Below, in pieces: positions 36,180 through 45,277 of a stretch of 45,299 nucleotides of DNA. Position numbers and translations under genes: made by a program. The DNA comes from Paracoccaceae bacterium (GTDB lineage Bacteria > Pseudomonadota > Alphaproteobacteria > Rhodobacterales > Rhodobacteraceae): the NCBI GenBank assembly GCA_007134865.1, contig SLJW01000052.1, positions 1 to 45,299 of the forward strand, read 5' to 3'. Numbering within the stretch: position 1 is the first letter of the stretch; each line of letters opens with the position of its first letter. The notes beneath the pieces were generated by a model, which was not told the origin of the DNA, made no database searches, and saw only the letters and a program-made list of their open reading frames with translations.

Positions 36180-37097
36180 ATGAGAATGACAGCGATTTCA
36201 GTCGCTAGCTGCTACATGCTTGCTGCATGTATCGGCGGCAGCAGTACTTCCACAAAATTTGCAGACTCGGGGCAGATCGCGCCCATCCCGACGCATGAGC
36301 AGCGGTACAACATGGAAGGGCGCTTTTTTCTTGACCCAACTCGCGACCTAGACGAGGACGTAGTTAGACAAATAAGGTCCCCAATTCCTGGTACTAACGC
36401 TCTTCGCGAAATTTCATATGATCCGACAACTGAAACACTTCTGGTTGGTGGTGATCCATTTGATCTTGCAGGTACATTTCGTCGAGCGCCACGGAGAGAC
36501 GTTCGTGGCTTTGCTGCTTTCGAAAATGACGGTGGTGCGCGACGTTATCTCGCTCTCGTCCGCACCGATACCACGCATGGTCTCTCTGCCGGAGTTATTG
36601 GTACACCATTTAGGCTAGATAATGAGTTCGGGGGAACGGTTATCGCCCGCAGCGCAGCACCGGATCTTCCCAATAATAGGGAAGTCACCCATGTCGGTGA
36701 CTACGCAGCCGTCCGAAATGTTGGCAAGAACGACGGTGCTGACATGTCCAATTCATTTTTGCAACGTGTCGAGGGCAAAGTTCGTCTTGATCTTGATTTC
36801 TTTGAAGACCTACCCCAGCCAGGCATCGAAGGCGTTGTTACAGATCGTCGGAATCTTGACGCGAGGATCGAGATTGATGGAAAGAAGCGAGCTGTCACCT
36901 ACGATGACATTGTCCTTCGCTTCACGTTCATCGATGAAGAGGGCAATTTCTCAGGTTTTGCTGCAGTCAATCATAATGAGGTTGGCATTTATGACGGCTT
37001 CATCGCTGGAGCCAACGCTGCGGCATCCGCCGGGATTGTTATCATCGAAGAGGGTGACGAACTGGAGCGTGGCGCCTTCATCGCGGGGAGTGAATAG
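36180..37097 (+). CDS. Predicted surface lipoprotein (Slam cargo, TbpB-barrel-like)
   Basis: A 305-aa lipoprotein of unknown ligand. ATG at 36180 with GAGG 8 nt upstream. The signal peptide is short with lipobox LAAC (Cys17), followed by a Gly/Ser-rich linker (IGGSSTST). The C-terminal half (about residues 150-300) alternates hydrophobic and polar strands and ends with YDGFIAGANAAASAGIVI and ELERGAFIAG. This resembles the barrel ends of TbpB-like proteins, where G-x-F-x-G-pNA-x-E/A-x-G motifs recur. The Slam-type gene 7 nt downstream supports export to the outer surface. The 5' half is visibly poorer in GC than its neighbours, which suggests transfer. The longer frame to 35097 is antisense to mutS and is not part of it. 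Confidence 0.72.
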   Translation: MRMTAISVASCYMLAACIGGSSTSTKFADSGQIAPIPTHEQRYNMEGRFFLDPTRDLDEDVVRQIRSPIPGTNALREISYDPTTETLLVGGDPFDLAGTFRRAPRRDVRGFAAFENDGGARRYLALVRTDTTHGLSAGVIGTPFRLDNEFGGTVIARSAAPDLPNNREVTHVGDYAAVRNVGKNDGADMSNSFLQRVEGKVRLDLDFFEDLPQPGIEGVVTDRRNLDARIEIDGKKRAVTYDDIVLRFTFIDEEGNFSGFAAVNHNEVGIYDGFIAGANAAASAGIVIIEEGDELERGAFIAGSE

Positions 37098-37104
37098 GCC
37101 CTTC

Positions 37105-38475
37105 ATGCGCCAGGCGATCCAGATCTGCTGCCTGCTGGTCGCGCTCTCCGGCTTTGCTCTAGCGCCCTCCGCCGCATCAGCGCAGGCATTGGAGCTTGAC
37201 CGGATCCAGTCGCTCGAGATGGGGCGGGCATTGCTGGCGCAGGGCCGGTCAGAACCGGCGCTCGCTATCGCAAGAGCGTTGCTGCAGCACAACTCTCGCG
37301 ATAGTGACGCGCAGGTGCTAAAGGCCGCCGCCCTGCAACAGCAGGGTGACTTCGCTGGCGCGCGTCGCACGGCGCAACGGGCGCATTTGCGTGGGGACTC
37401 AGCCCAGACCCGTTTCGAGGCCGCCATGCTGGCCGGGCGGTCGGAGTTCCAGCAGGACCGGCACACGCGTGCGCAATTCTGGCTGCGTCGGGCCGCGCAG
37501 GTTGCCCCCGATGACGAAGCCCGCGCGCTGGCAGAACGCAACTTTCGGCAGGTCCGACGCCTCAACCCGCTGGAATTGGGCTTTAATCTGGGGCTGACCA
37601 ACACGTCCAACATCAATGACGGCAGCAGCAAGGAAGAGATTTTCTTCATGAATCTGCCGTTTCAAGTGCAGGGCTCCTCGCGCGCCCTGTCTGGAACCGA
37701 ACTGCGCGCAGACTTCTCCCTGCGCTACCGGGTCGCCCAGTCTGCGCGATCGGAATCTGCTGTGACACTGAATGCCTTGACCCGCAGCTACCGGCTCTCA
37801 AGCGAAGCGCGCGAACAGGCCCCGGATGTGCGTGCCAGCGATTTCGCCTTCCAGCAGATTGAGATTGGCGCCGTGCACCGCTTTGTACCCGAACAGGGCC
37901 GCAGCCTGTATGAGCTGTCCTATGGCGTCGGGCGGAGTTGGTATGGAGGGGATAAACTCAGCGACAATGTCCGCCTCTCGCTGTCTCAGACGACCATTGT
38001 GCGGCCGCGTACCAGTCTGCAGCTTGCGGCGTATGTGCAACGCCAGAGGCGACATGACGACTCAGCGCGTTCCGCCACGCATTACGGCCTGTCTACGGAA
38101 CTGCGTCACAACCTGCAGAATGGCGGCCAGTTATCCTTTCTTGTCGGTGGTCAGCGGAGTGAAGCCGACTCGATCCAGGTGCGTAAGACCAGCCTGCGCA
38201 CGCGGTTGGGATACGCTCTGCCAGAGCCGATCCTGAACATGCGTCTGAGCGGCTCGTTGGAGTTGGAGCAGCGCCGCTTTCCGGCGGGCGGTTTCCAGCC
38301 CGATGGGCGTCGCGACACACTTGGAACGCTGACCGTTTTTGCCGAGTTCGAGAGGTTGGACTACATGGGTTTTCGTCCGGTGCTTCAAGGCGAATTGTCG
38401 CGAACCTGGTCGAACATCCCCATCAGTGAGCGCCGCGCTGCAAATCTCTCGTTGCTTGTACGTTCAAGCTTCTGA
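37105..38475 (+). CDS. Surface lipoprotein assembly modifier (Slam-like outer-membrane protein)
   Basis: Slam proteins translocate specific lipoproteins across the outer membrane. This 456-aa protein has a Sec signal peptide (residues 1 to about 28, ending ASAQA), an N-terminal TPR-like helical region (residues ~35-150; ALLAQGRSEPALAIARALL, LKAAALQQQGDFAGARRTAQ) and a C-terminal beta-barrel (about 160-456) with amphipathic strands such as LELGFNLGLTNTSNIND and GRSLYELSYGVGRSWYGGDK. It ends in an aromatic residue (SSF), as BAM substrates do. These match the two-domain plan of Slam/DUF560 proteins, though it is on the short side. Follows the putative cargo lipoprotein by 7 nt. The frame opens earlier at 36622 inside the lipoprotein gene, but the signal peptide fixes the start at 37105. 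Confidence 0.8.
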   Translation: MRQAIQICCLLVALSGFALAPSAASAQALELDRIQSLEMGRALLAQGRSEPALAIARALLQHNSRDSDAQVLKAAALQQQGDFAGARRTAQRAHLRGDSAQTRFEAAMLAGRSEFQQDRHTRAQFWLRRAAQVAPDDEARALAERNFRQVRRLNPLELGFNLGLTNTSNINDGSSKEEIFFMNLPFQVQGSSRALSGTELRADFSLRYRVAQSARSESAVTLNALTRSYRLSSEAREQAPDVRASDFAFQQIEIGAVHRFVPEQGRSLYELSYGVGRSWYGGDKLSDNVRLSLSQTTIVRPRTSLQLAAYVQRQRRHDDSARSATHYGLSTELRHNLQNGGQLSFLVGGQRSEADSIQVRKTSLRTRLGYALPEPILNMRLSGSLELEQRRFPAGGFQPDGRRDTLGTLTVFAEFERLDYMGFRPVLQGELSRTWSNIPISERRAANLSLLVRSSF

Positions 38476-38626
38476 GGCGCTCTCATACTTGTTCATCTGA
38501 GTTTAATCCTACAGCCTGTTCCGTCCCGTTGGCGCCGCTTCTGTTTGCGATAGCACCAAGATACGTCATGTTGTTTCTCCGGATGGCGGCGCCTATGAAA
38601 AGCGATAACCTGGGAGGAGCACGCCA

Positions 38627-40882
38627 ATGTCCCGCAACAAATTCACGACCGAAGAGGCGCTGGCCTATCACCATCTACCCCAACCGGGAAAGTTCGAGGT
38701 GGTGGCCTCAAAACACATGGCAACGCAGGCGGATCTGTCGCTTGCCTACTCGCCGGGTGTGGCGGTGCCGGTGCGGGCCATCGCGGATGATCCGCAGGCA
38801 GCGTATGATTACACGACCAAGGGCAACATGGTCGCCGTGGTCTCGAACGGGACGGCGATCCTCGGTATGGGTAATCTCGGTGCGCTGGCTTCCAAGCCGG
38901 TGATGGAGGGTAAGGCCGTCCTGTTCAAACGCTTTGCCGACGTGAATGCGATCGACATCCTGCTCGATACAGAAGACCCAGATGAAATTATTCAGGCTGT
39001 GAAGCTGATGGGGCCGACCTTTGGCGGGGTCAATCTGGAAGATATCAAGGCACCCGAGTGTTTTATCATTGAAAGTCGGCTGAAAGAGATCATGGATATC
39101 CCGGTCTTCCATGATGATCAGCACGGCACGGCTGTTATCTGTGCAGCGGGGCTGATCAATGCGCTGGAGCTTTCGGGCAAGCGAATCGAGGATTGTCGCA
39201 TCGTGCTGAACGGCGCCGGCGCCGCCGGGATCGCCTGTCTGGAACTGATCAAGTCGATGGGCGCGCAGCACGATAATTGCATCATGTGCGACACCAAGGG
39301 CGTGATCTATCAGGGTCGGACCGAGGGCATGAACCAGTGGAAATCGGCCCACGCCGCGCGGACGGAGGCGCGCACGCTGGAAGAGGCGATGATGGGCGCG
39401 GATGTATTCCTTGGCGTCTCGGCCAAGGGCGCGGTGACGCCCGAAATGGTGGCTTCGATGGCCGACAACCCGGTCATCTTTGCGATGGCGAACCCTGATC
39501 CAGAGATCACCCCTGAAGAAGCGCATTCTGTGCGGGCGGATGCGATTGTGGCGACAGGGCGCTCGGATTATCCCAATCAGGTCAACAATGTTCTCGGTTT
39601 CCCGTATCTGTTTCGTGGCGCGCTGGATATCAACGCACGCGCCATCAATGATGAGATGAAAATCGCCTGCGCACAGGCCCTTGCCGAGCTTGCGCGCGAG
39701 GATGTGCCCGACGAGGTCGCCATGGCCTATGGGCGCAAGCTCAGTTTCGGGCGTGACTACATCATCCCGACCCCATTCGACCCGCGTCTGATCCATACCA
39801 TCCCGCCCGCAGTTGCACAGGCGGGTATGGCGACCGGCGTCGCGCGGCGGCCGATTGTCGATATGGAGGGCTATATCCAGACGCTGAAGGCGCGGATGGA
39901 CCCGACCGCGAGCATTCTTCAATCGATCCACGCCCGCGCTCGGCAGAAACAGTCGCAAATGATCTTCGCTGAGGGTGATGACGAGCGCGTTTTACGCGCG
40001 GCGGTCGCTTATCAGCGCGGTGGTTACGGTCAGTCGCTGGTTGTCGGTCGGGAAGAGGATGTGCGCGCGAAGCTGGAAGCCGCCGGGTTGGCCGATGCGG
40101 TGCGCGAACTGACCGTCGTGAATGCGGGCAATTCTCGGCATCTGGATACCTACAAGGAGTATCTCTATGCGCGGTTGCAGCGCAAGGGCCATGACCAGAA
40201 GGATGTCCATCGGATGGCGGCGCGCAACCGTCATGTCTTTGCCGCACTCATGCTGGCGCATGGGCATGGCGACGCACTCGTCACGGGGGCTACGCGCAAG
40301 TCGGCGCATGTCTTGGGGCAGATCAATCATGTATTCGATGCCCGCGCCGAGGACGGCGCAGTGGGGGTGACGGCGCTGCTTCACAAGGGGCGGATCCTGC
40401 TGGTCGCCGATACGCTGGTGCATGAATGGCCGCTGGAAGAAGACCTCGCCGATATCGCGACCCGCGCGGCCTCGGTTGCGCGGCATCTGGGGCTGGAGCC
40501 TCGCGTGGCATTTGTCAGCTTCTCGACCTTCGGCTATCCGGTTTCGGAGCGGGCCGAGAAGATGCATCTCGCGCCGCGCGTGCTCGACGCGCGCGGGGTG
40601 GATTTCGAATATGAGGGCGAGATGACGGTCGATGTGGCCCTCAACCCCGTTGCTGCCGCGCATTACCCCTTCTCGCGCCTGTCGGGGCCGGCGAATGTGC
40701 TCGTGGTGCCTGCGCGACATTCTGCCTCCATCTCGGTCAAGCTCTTGCAGGAAATGGCCGGCGCGACGGTCATCGGCCCGATCCTCGCCGGGGTGCCCAA
40801 ACCCATCCAGATCTGCTCGACAGGCTCGACTGTCAATGACATTGTCAACATGGCCGTTATGGCGGCCTGCGAGATTGTCTGA
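38627..40882 (+). CDS. maeB: NADP-dependent malic enzyme with phosphotransacetylase-like domain
   Basis: Oxidative decarboxylation of malate to pyruvate, giving NADPH. The 751-aa protein is the long MaeB type: N-terminal malic domain ([28 protein letters not shown]), NAD(P)-binding domain with [17 protein letters not shown] near residue 195, and a C-terminal phosphotransacetylase-like domain starting near residue 430 ([18 protein letters not shown]) that usually acts in acetyl-CoA regulation rather than catalysis. ATG 38627 with GGAGGA upstream. The ~150-nt gap after the Slam gene can hold its promoter. Confidence 0.96.
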   Translation: MSRNKFTTEEALAYHHLPQPGKFEVVASKHMATQADLSLAYSPGVAVPVRAIADDPQAAYDYTTKGNMVAVVSNGTAILGMGNLGALASKPVMEGKAVLFKRFADVNAIDILLDTEDPDEIIQAVKLMGPTFGGVNLEDIKAPECFIIESRLKEIMDIPVFHDDQHGTAVICAAGLINALELSGKRIEDCRIVLNGAGAAGIACLELIKSMGAQHDNCIMCDTKGVIYQGRTEGMNQWKSAHAARTEARTLEEAMMGADVFLGVSAKGAVTPEMVASMADNPVIFAMANPDPEITPEEAHSVRADAIVATGRSDYPNQVNNVLGFPYLFRGALDINARAINDEMKIACAQALAELAREDVPDEVAMAYGRKLSFGRDYIIPTPFDPRLIHTIPPAVAQAGMATGVARRPIVDMEGYIQTLKARMDPTASILQSIHARARQKQSQMIFAEGDDERVLRAAVAYQRGGYGQSLVVGREEDVRAKLEAAGLADAVRELTVVNAGNSRHLDTYKEYLYARLQRKGHDQKDVHRMAARNRHVFAALMLAHGHGDALVTGATRKSAHVLGQINHVFDARAEDGAVGVTALLHKGRILLVADTLVHEWPLEEDLADIATRAASVARHLGLEPRVAFVSFSTFGYPVSERAEKMHLAPRVLDARGVDFEYEGEMTVDVALNPVAAAHYPFSRLSGPANVLVVPARHSASISVKLLQEMAGATVIGPILAGVPKPIQICSTGSTVNDIVNMAVMAACEIV

Positions 40883-40893
40883 GAGGCAAGGCT

Positions 40894-41772
40894 GTGGCGG
40901 TCTGGTGTTTCGGTTCGATCAATATCGATCATTTCTATGCGCTGGAGCATCTGCCCGCGCCTGGCGAGACGCTGGCCGCGCAATCCTATCGGGTTGAACT
41001 CGGTGGCAAGGGCGCGAACCAATCGGTCGCGGCGGCGCGGGCCGGAGCCGCAGTGCGCCATCTGGGCGCCGTCGGGGTGGATGGTGCCAAGGCGCTTTTC
41101 GAACTGGAGGCTGCTGGGGTAGAGTGTCACGCTGTCCAGCGACTTGAGGGTGCCACGGGCCATGCCGTGATCATGGTCGATCAGGCGGGCGAGAACAGCA
41201 TCATCATCCATGCTGGGGCCAATCGTGAAATGGCCCTCGCGCCAGTTTTGGAGGCGCTTGCCGATGCCGAGCCGGGGGATATGCTTCTGATCCAGAACGA
41301 GACCGCGCATCAGGCCGAACTGGCCGAAGCCGCAATGCGTAAGGGGATGCAGGTCATCTATTCCGCTGCTCCTTTCGATGTGGAGGCAGTCAGGGCCGTG
41401 CTACCTTTCGTCAGTCTTCTGGTGATGAACGCGGTCGAGGCCGCGCAAATGCAGGCGGCGCTTGGGCTGAGGCTCGATGAGGTGCCGGTCGAGACACTGG
41501 TCATAACGCGCGGGGCCGAGGGTGCCAGCTGGCTTGCGCGCGGTCAGCCCGAGATCCACGTCCCGGCGCAGCCAGTGCATGTGGTGGACACGACCGGAGC
41601 GGGTGACTGTTTCACAGGGGCGCTGGCAGCCGCTCTGGATGCGAGTTCCGCGCCCAAGGAGGCCATGCGCTTTGCGTCGGCAGCGGCTGCGTTGCAGGTT
41701 GGGTGCGTGGGCACAGCGGGAGCCATGCCCCGGCGCGCAGAAATCCTCGCCTTAATTGACGAAAGGCGCTGA
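40894..41772 (+). CDS. PfkB/ribokinase-family sugar kinase
   Basis: A 292-aa carbohydrate kinase. Features are VWCFGSINIDHFYALEHLP at the start, LGGKGANQSVAAARAGA (residues ~36-52), and the catalytic TGAGDCFTGALAAALD near residue 235 (anion hole and Asp base). The overall plan is most like ribokinase, but no ribose transporter or pathway genes are adjacent, so the sugar is uncertain and the gene symbol is withheld. GTG start at 40894, 11 nt after the maeB stop, with GAGAGG upstream. Its 3' end overlaps the convergent msrA by 21 nt. Confidence 0.88.
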   Translation: MAVWCFGSINIDHFYALEHLPAPGETLAAQSYRVELGGKGANQSVAAARAGAAVRHLGAVGVDGAKALFELEAAGVECHAVQRLEGATGHAVIMVDQAGENSIIIHAGANREMALAPVLEALADAEPGDMLLIQNETAHQAELAEAAMRKGMQVIYSAAPFDVEAVRAVLPFVSLLVMNAVEAAQMQAALGLRLDEVPVETLVITRGAEGASWLARGQPEIHVPAQPVHVVDTTGAGDCFTGALAAALDASSAPKEAMRFASAAAALQVGCVGTAGAMPRRAEILALIDERR

Positions 41773-42387
41773 GTCCCCCCACAATTCGCGCACGCGCCGG
41801 TCGCGACCGCAGCCTTCGCGGTAGCGTTTGTAGGCATCGCGCCGCTCAACCCAACCGAAGCGCGTGAGCGTGCGCTCGGTAGAATTGGCGTAATTCTGGT
41901 GGAAGTCATCGGCCTCGTAAAAAGCACCCGCCGCGCGGACGGGCGTCACGATGCTTTGGCCGAGCTCTTCCTCGGCTGCCTCTACAGCTGCCTCTGCCTG
42001 TGCGGACTGCTCAGGGGTTGCGAAAATCGCCGTGGTGTAATGCGCGCCGCGGTCGCAGAACTGTCCGCCATCATCTAGCACGTCAACCGAGCGCAGGAAC
42101 AGATGCATGATCTGGTCATAGCTGATCTGATCAGGGTCAAAGGTGATCAACGCCGCCTCCAGATGGTCCGTGCGCCCGCGCACGACATCGTCATAGTTCG
42201 GGTTCGATGTTGTCCCACCAGTGAAGCCCACGCGCACATCGGTCACGCCCTCTACGCGGCGAAAATCGGATTCGACGCACCAGAAGCAGCCACCGGCTAC
42301 GAGGGCGGTCTGGGTTTGCTGGGCGACACCGGGAAGGCTGGTCGCTATCAGCGCAAGCAGCGAAAAGGTAAGCGTGCGGATGAACAT
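41752..42387 (-). CDS. msrA: Peptide-methionine (S)-S-oxide reductase, exported
   Basis: Repairs the S-epimer of methionine sulfoxide in proteins. The 211-aa protein has the catalytic GGCFWCVESDF motif (nucleophilic Cys near residue 35), GFTGGTTSNPNYDDVVRGRTDHLEA and a C-terminal Cys (EGCGRD) that may act as a resolving residue. The N-terminus is a clear signal peptide (FIRTLTFSLLALIATSLPGVAQQ), so it likely works in the periplasm, unlike the usual cytoplasmic MsrA. The TTG at 42402 opens the frame, but ATG 42387 has AAGGAG 6-7 nt upstream and is chosen. Overlaps the kinase gene at its 3' end by 21 nt. Confidence 0.94.
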   Translation of the reverse strand: MFIRTLTFSLLALIATSLPGVAQQTQTALVAGGCFWCVESDFRRVEGVTDVRVGFTGGTTSNPNYDDVVRGRTDHLEAALITFDPDQISYDQIMHLFLRSVDVLDDGGQFCDRGAHYTTAIFATPEQSAQAEAAVEAAEEELGQSIVTPVRAAGAFYEADDFHQNYANSTERTLTRFGWVERRDAYKRYREGCGRDRRVRELWGDSAPFVN

Positions 42388-42548
42388 GATGTGCTCCTTC
42401 AATGGACCCTTGAAGCTAGGACACTCTGTCAGGACGGCGTCAGTTCAGGCTTCACAAGGCAGTGAACCGGCCCGCTTGCCCACTCGCTGCGGACCCCTGA
42501 GGGGCGACGCTTGCTCGCTGGTTGCAGGGGGCCACCCGCGTGTCTGTG

Positions 42549-43775
42549 TCAGATCGGGCGGCCCTGACTCAAGCGTGGCAAATCCCCGGTTAGCCCAGCC
42601 GCCTCACGGATGAACTGCCGCCGCAACGCCGGAACCGATGAAACTACTCCCATGCCCAGGTCACGCAGACCGCGCAGCAGCGCGTTGTCATTCGAGAACA
42701 GCCGGTTCACGCTGTCCGTCCCGATCGCCATCATCATCGTGTCGAACCGCCGCCAACGCTGGTAGCGTTCCAGGACGAGGGGCGAGGCGATATCCTCGCC
42801 GCGCCGATGCGCCTCGACCAGAACTTCGGCCAGCGCAGCCACATCGCGCAGCCCGAAATTGAAGCCCTGCCCGGCAATCGGGTGCAGCCCATGCGCTGCG
42901 TCCCCCACCAGTGCAAGACGCGGCGCGATGAAGCTGTTGGCGATGGTAAGTTTCAACGGATAGGCATAGCGCTTTCCTGCAAGGCTGATCTCGCCGAGGA
43001 ATGTGCCGAAGCGTGGGCGGAGCGCGTCGAGATAGCCTGCGTCATCCAGTCCGTTGATGCTCGCGGCGGTCTCCGTCTGCTCGCTCCAGACGATCGAAGA
43101 CCGGTTGCCAGGAAGTGGCAGGATAGCGAGCGGACCGGCAGGCATGAAGAACTGATGCGCACAGCCATGATGGGGTTTCTCATGCGCGACAGCGCAGACA
43201 AGCGCCGTCTGGCCATAGTCCCGCCCGCTGCGGCCAATGCCCGCGCGTGCCGCTGTAGGGCTTTCCCGCCCGTCGCAGCCGATCAGTAACCGCGCCCGAA
43301 GGGCGCGGCCCCCCTCGAGAGTGACTTCGACACCGTTCTGCTGGATATCCTGCGCGATCGCGCGCGTGCCGGAAATCTGCGTGATCTGCGGCACCGCATC
43401 CATCGCGTCCAGCAGTGCCCGGCGCAGGAAACGGTCCTCCAGCATATGACCCATCGGGCCTTCCTCGATCTCGGCATGATCGAAATGCAGGAAGAACGGC
43501 GCCGCGCCTTCGCCCGCCCGCCCGTCGCTGGCCTTGATCTCGAGGATCGGTTGCGCCTGGGGTTCAAGCCCCTGCCAGAGACCCAGCGCAGAGAGCACGC
43601 GGGTCGAGGCCAGCGCCAGCGCATAGGACCGCCCGTCGAATTCGGTGTCCGCCCGGGTGTCGCGCGGCAGAGCATCGACAATGGTCACGCGCAGCCCCGC
43701 TCCGGCCAGCGCAAGTGCCAGCGCCGGGCCGTTCAATCCGCCACCAACAATCAGGATATCTGCATCATGTGTCAT
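42549..43775 (-). CDS. UbiH/UbiF/VisC-family FAD-dependent hydroxylase
   Basis: Flavoprotein monooxygenase likely involved in ubiquinone ring hydroxylation. About 408 aa. The N-terminus is the FAD fold DILIVGGGLNGPALALALAGAG (residues 6-27), and the second FAD motif GDAAHGLHPIAGQGFNFGLRDVAALAE lies near residue 285. GCDGRESPTA is between them. The frame continues to 43856, but the family N-terminus (MTHDADILIVGG) begins at ATG 43775, although the ribosome-binding site there is weak. Which ring position it hydroxylates is not determined, so no symbol is given. Divergent from the amidase. Confidence 0.9.
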   Translation of the reverse strand: MTHDADILIVGGGLNGPALALALAGAGLRVTIVDALPRDTRADTEFDGRSYALALASTRVLSALGLWQGLEPQAQPILEIKASDGRAGEGAAPFFLHFDHAEIEEGPMGHMLEDRFLRRALLDAMDAVPQITQISGTRAIAQDIQQNGVEVTLEGGRALRARLLIGCDGRESPTAARAGIGRSGRDYGQTALVCAVAHEKPHHGCAHQFFMPAGPLAILPLPGNRSSIVWSEQTETAASINGLDDAGYLDALRPRFGTFLGEISLAGKRYAYPLKLTIANSFIAPRLALVGDAAHGLHPIAGQGFNFGLRDVAALAEVLVEAHRRGEDIASPLVLERYQRWRRFDTMMMAIGTDSVNRLFSNDNALLRGLRDLGMGVVSSVPALRRQFIREAAGLTGDLPRLSQGRPI

Positions 43776-43841
43776 ATCTGCCAATATGCGCAGCGACGCG
43801 CCCTTGTCCATGCGGCAAAGACGTAACTTTGCCATTCCCAA

Positions 43842-43862
43842 TTCATCTTGCCCCAAATACTC
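43842..43862 (-). repeat. Intergenic motif copy C
   Basis: Minus-strand GAGTATTTGGGGCAAGATGA, two differences from the consensus, between the divergent UbiH-family and amidase genes, 30 nt upstream of the amidase start. Confidence 0.6.
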
Positions 43863-43891
43863 TACCGGAAAGCGGCGAAGAAGGTTGCCAG

Positions 43892-45220
43892 ATGGAGCAC
43901 ATGCTCAGACAGACAGCGGCAGAACAGGGCAGAGCGATTGAGGACGGACGGGTCTGTCCTTTGGCCCTCACCGAAGCCTATCTGGCTGCGATTGAGGCGC
44001 ATTTGGGGCAAGAGACCATCTACGCACGGCTGACCAAGCAGCGCGCGCTTGACGAGGCGATGGCGGCGCGGACGCGTGCACGCTCCGGGCTGCGGCGGGG
44101 GCCGCTCGACGGGGTGCCGATTTCGTGGAAGGACCTGTTCGACTCGGCGGGCGTCGCCACAGAGGCAGGATCTAGCTTGCTCAAGGGCCGTGTGCCGCAG
44201 GCCGATGCGCATGTGCTGCAGGCGATGACGCAGGGTGGGAGCATTTGTCTTGGCAAGACCCATATGACCGAACTCGCCTTCTCTGGGCTGGGGCTCAATC
44301 CGGTGACGGCCACACCGCCCTGCGTCAATGACCCCTCGGCCGTGCCGGGAGGGTCTTCCTCGGGGGCGGCGGCATCAGTTGCTTTCGGACTGGCAGCGCT
44401 GGCGATCGGGTCGGATACTGGCGGCTCGGTGCGGATACCGGCAGCATGGAACGACCTTGTCGGGCTCAAGACCACCTCCGGGCGATTGCCGCTCACAGGC
44501 GTGGTGCCTCTGGCTCCACGTTTCGACACGATTGGCCCGCTTGCGCGCTCGGTCGAGGATTGTGCGCTCTCGCTTGCGGCCATGGAGCAACGCACGGCCC
44601 CTGATCTGCGAGGGGCGACGCTCGACGGACGGCGCCTTCTGGTGCTCGAAGGCGCCCCATTCGAGGATATCCGGCCCGAGCCTTTGCGCGGTTTCGAGGA
44701 GGCAGTCGCGCGGTTGGCTACAAAGGGCGCGCGGATCGAGCGCAAGCCGCTTGATATCATCGCTCCCGCCCTCGCGCTCTCGGGCATCATATACACGCCC
44801 GAATGTTATGCCCAATGGCGCGAAGTGATCGAGGCCCGGCCTGAGGCGATGTTCAGGCCCATTCTCGAGCGCTTCCGCTCGGGTCGCGACCACTCAGCGG
44901 CGGATCATCTTGATGCCTGGCGTAAGCTCGAGCACTTCCGCGCGGCCTATCTGGTGGTGACTGAGGGCTACGACGCCGTGATCCTTCCGACGGCGCCCAA
45001 TATGCCGCCCAATGAAGCGAAACTGACTCAGGATCTTGGCTATTTCACTACCGAGAATCTGCTGACCCTGCGCAATACAAGGATTGGCAACCTGTTTGGG
45101 CTCTGCGTACTCACCCTGCCGACGGGGACGCCGTCAGTCGGCATAAGTTTCATGGCCGCGCCGATGGCGGAAGATCGCCTGTTGCGACTTGGCAGCGCGG
45201 CAGAGCGCGCACTCGTGTAG
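43892..45220 (+). CDS. Amidase (amidase signature family)
   Basis: A 442-aa hydrolase of the amidase-signature family. Catalytic triad: Lys in PISWKDLFD (near residue 80), cis-Ser and Ser in PGGSSSGAAASVAFGLAALA and GSDTGGSVRIPA (near 150-180). This is the fold of GatA and many amide-hydrolysing enzymes. It lacks GatB or GatC neighbours, so a role in tRNA amidation is unlikely and the substrate is unknown. ATG at 43892, with AAGG about 9 nt upstream; ATG 43901 is an alternative. The frame is open further upstream but overlaps the UbiH-family promoter region. Ends 32 nt before a hairpin. Confidence 0.92.
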   Translation: MEHMLRQTAAEQGRAIEDGRVCPLALTEAYLAAIEAHLGQETIYARLTKQRALDEAMAARTRARSGLRRGPLDGVPISWKDLFDSAGVATEAGSSLLKGRVPQADAHVLQAMTQGGSICLGKTHMTELAFSGLGLNPVTATPPCVNDPSAVPGGSSSGAAASVAFGLAALAIGSDTGGSVRIPAAWNDLVGLKTTSGRLPLTGVVPLAPRFDTIGPLARSVEDCALSLAAMEQRTAPDLRGATLDGRRLLVLEGAPFEDIRPEPLRGFEEAVARLATKGARIERKPLDIIAPALALSGIIYTPECYAQWREVIEARPEAMFRPILERFRSGRDHSAADHLDAWRKLEHFRAAYLVVTEGYDAVILPTAPNMPPNEAKLTQDLGYFTTENLLTLRNTRIGNLFGLCVLTLPTGTPSVGISFMAAPMAEDRLLRLGSAAERALV

Positions 45221-45252
45221 TGTCACCAGCCGTGATGGCCCCGGCCATCCGG

Positions 45253-45277
45253 TTGCCTTTGGCAGGGCCAAAGGCAA
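45253..45277 (+). terminator. Hairpin downstream of the amidase
   Basis: Perfect 11-bp inverted repeat (TTGCCTTTGGC 45253-45263 / GCCAAAGGCAA 45267-45277) with an AGG loop, 32 nt after the amidase stop. Without a T tract it may be a weak terminator or a 3' stabilising stem. The remaining bases to 45299 show no gene. Confidence 0.55.

Noticed and set aside
36622-37104. Upstream extension of the Slam-like frame
   Set aside because: It overlaps the lipoprotein gene in another frame; the Sec signal peptide starts at 37105.
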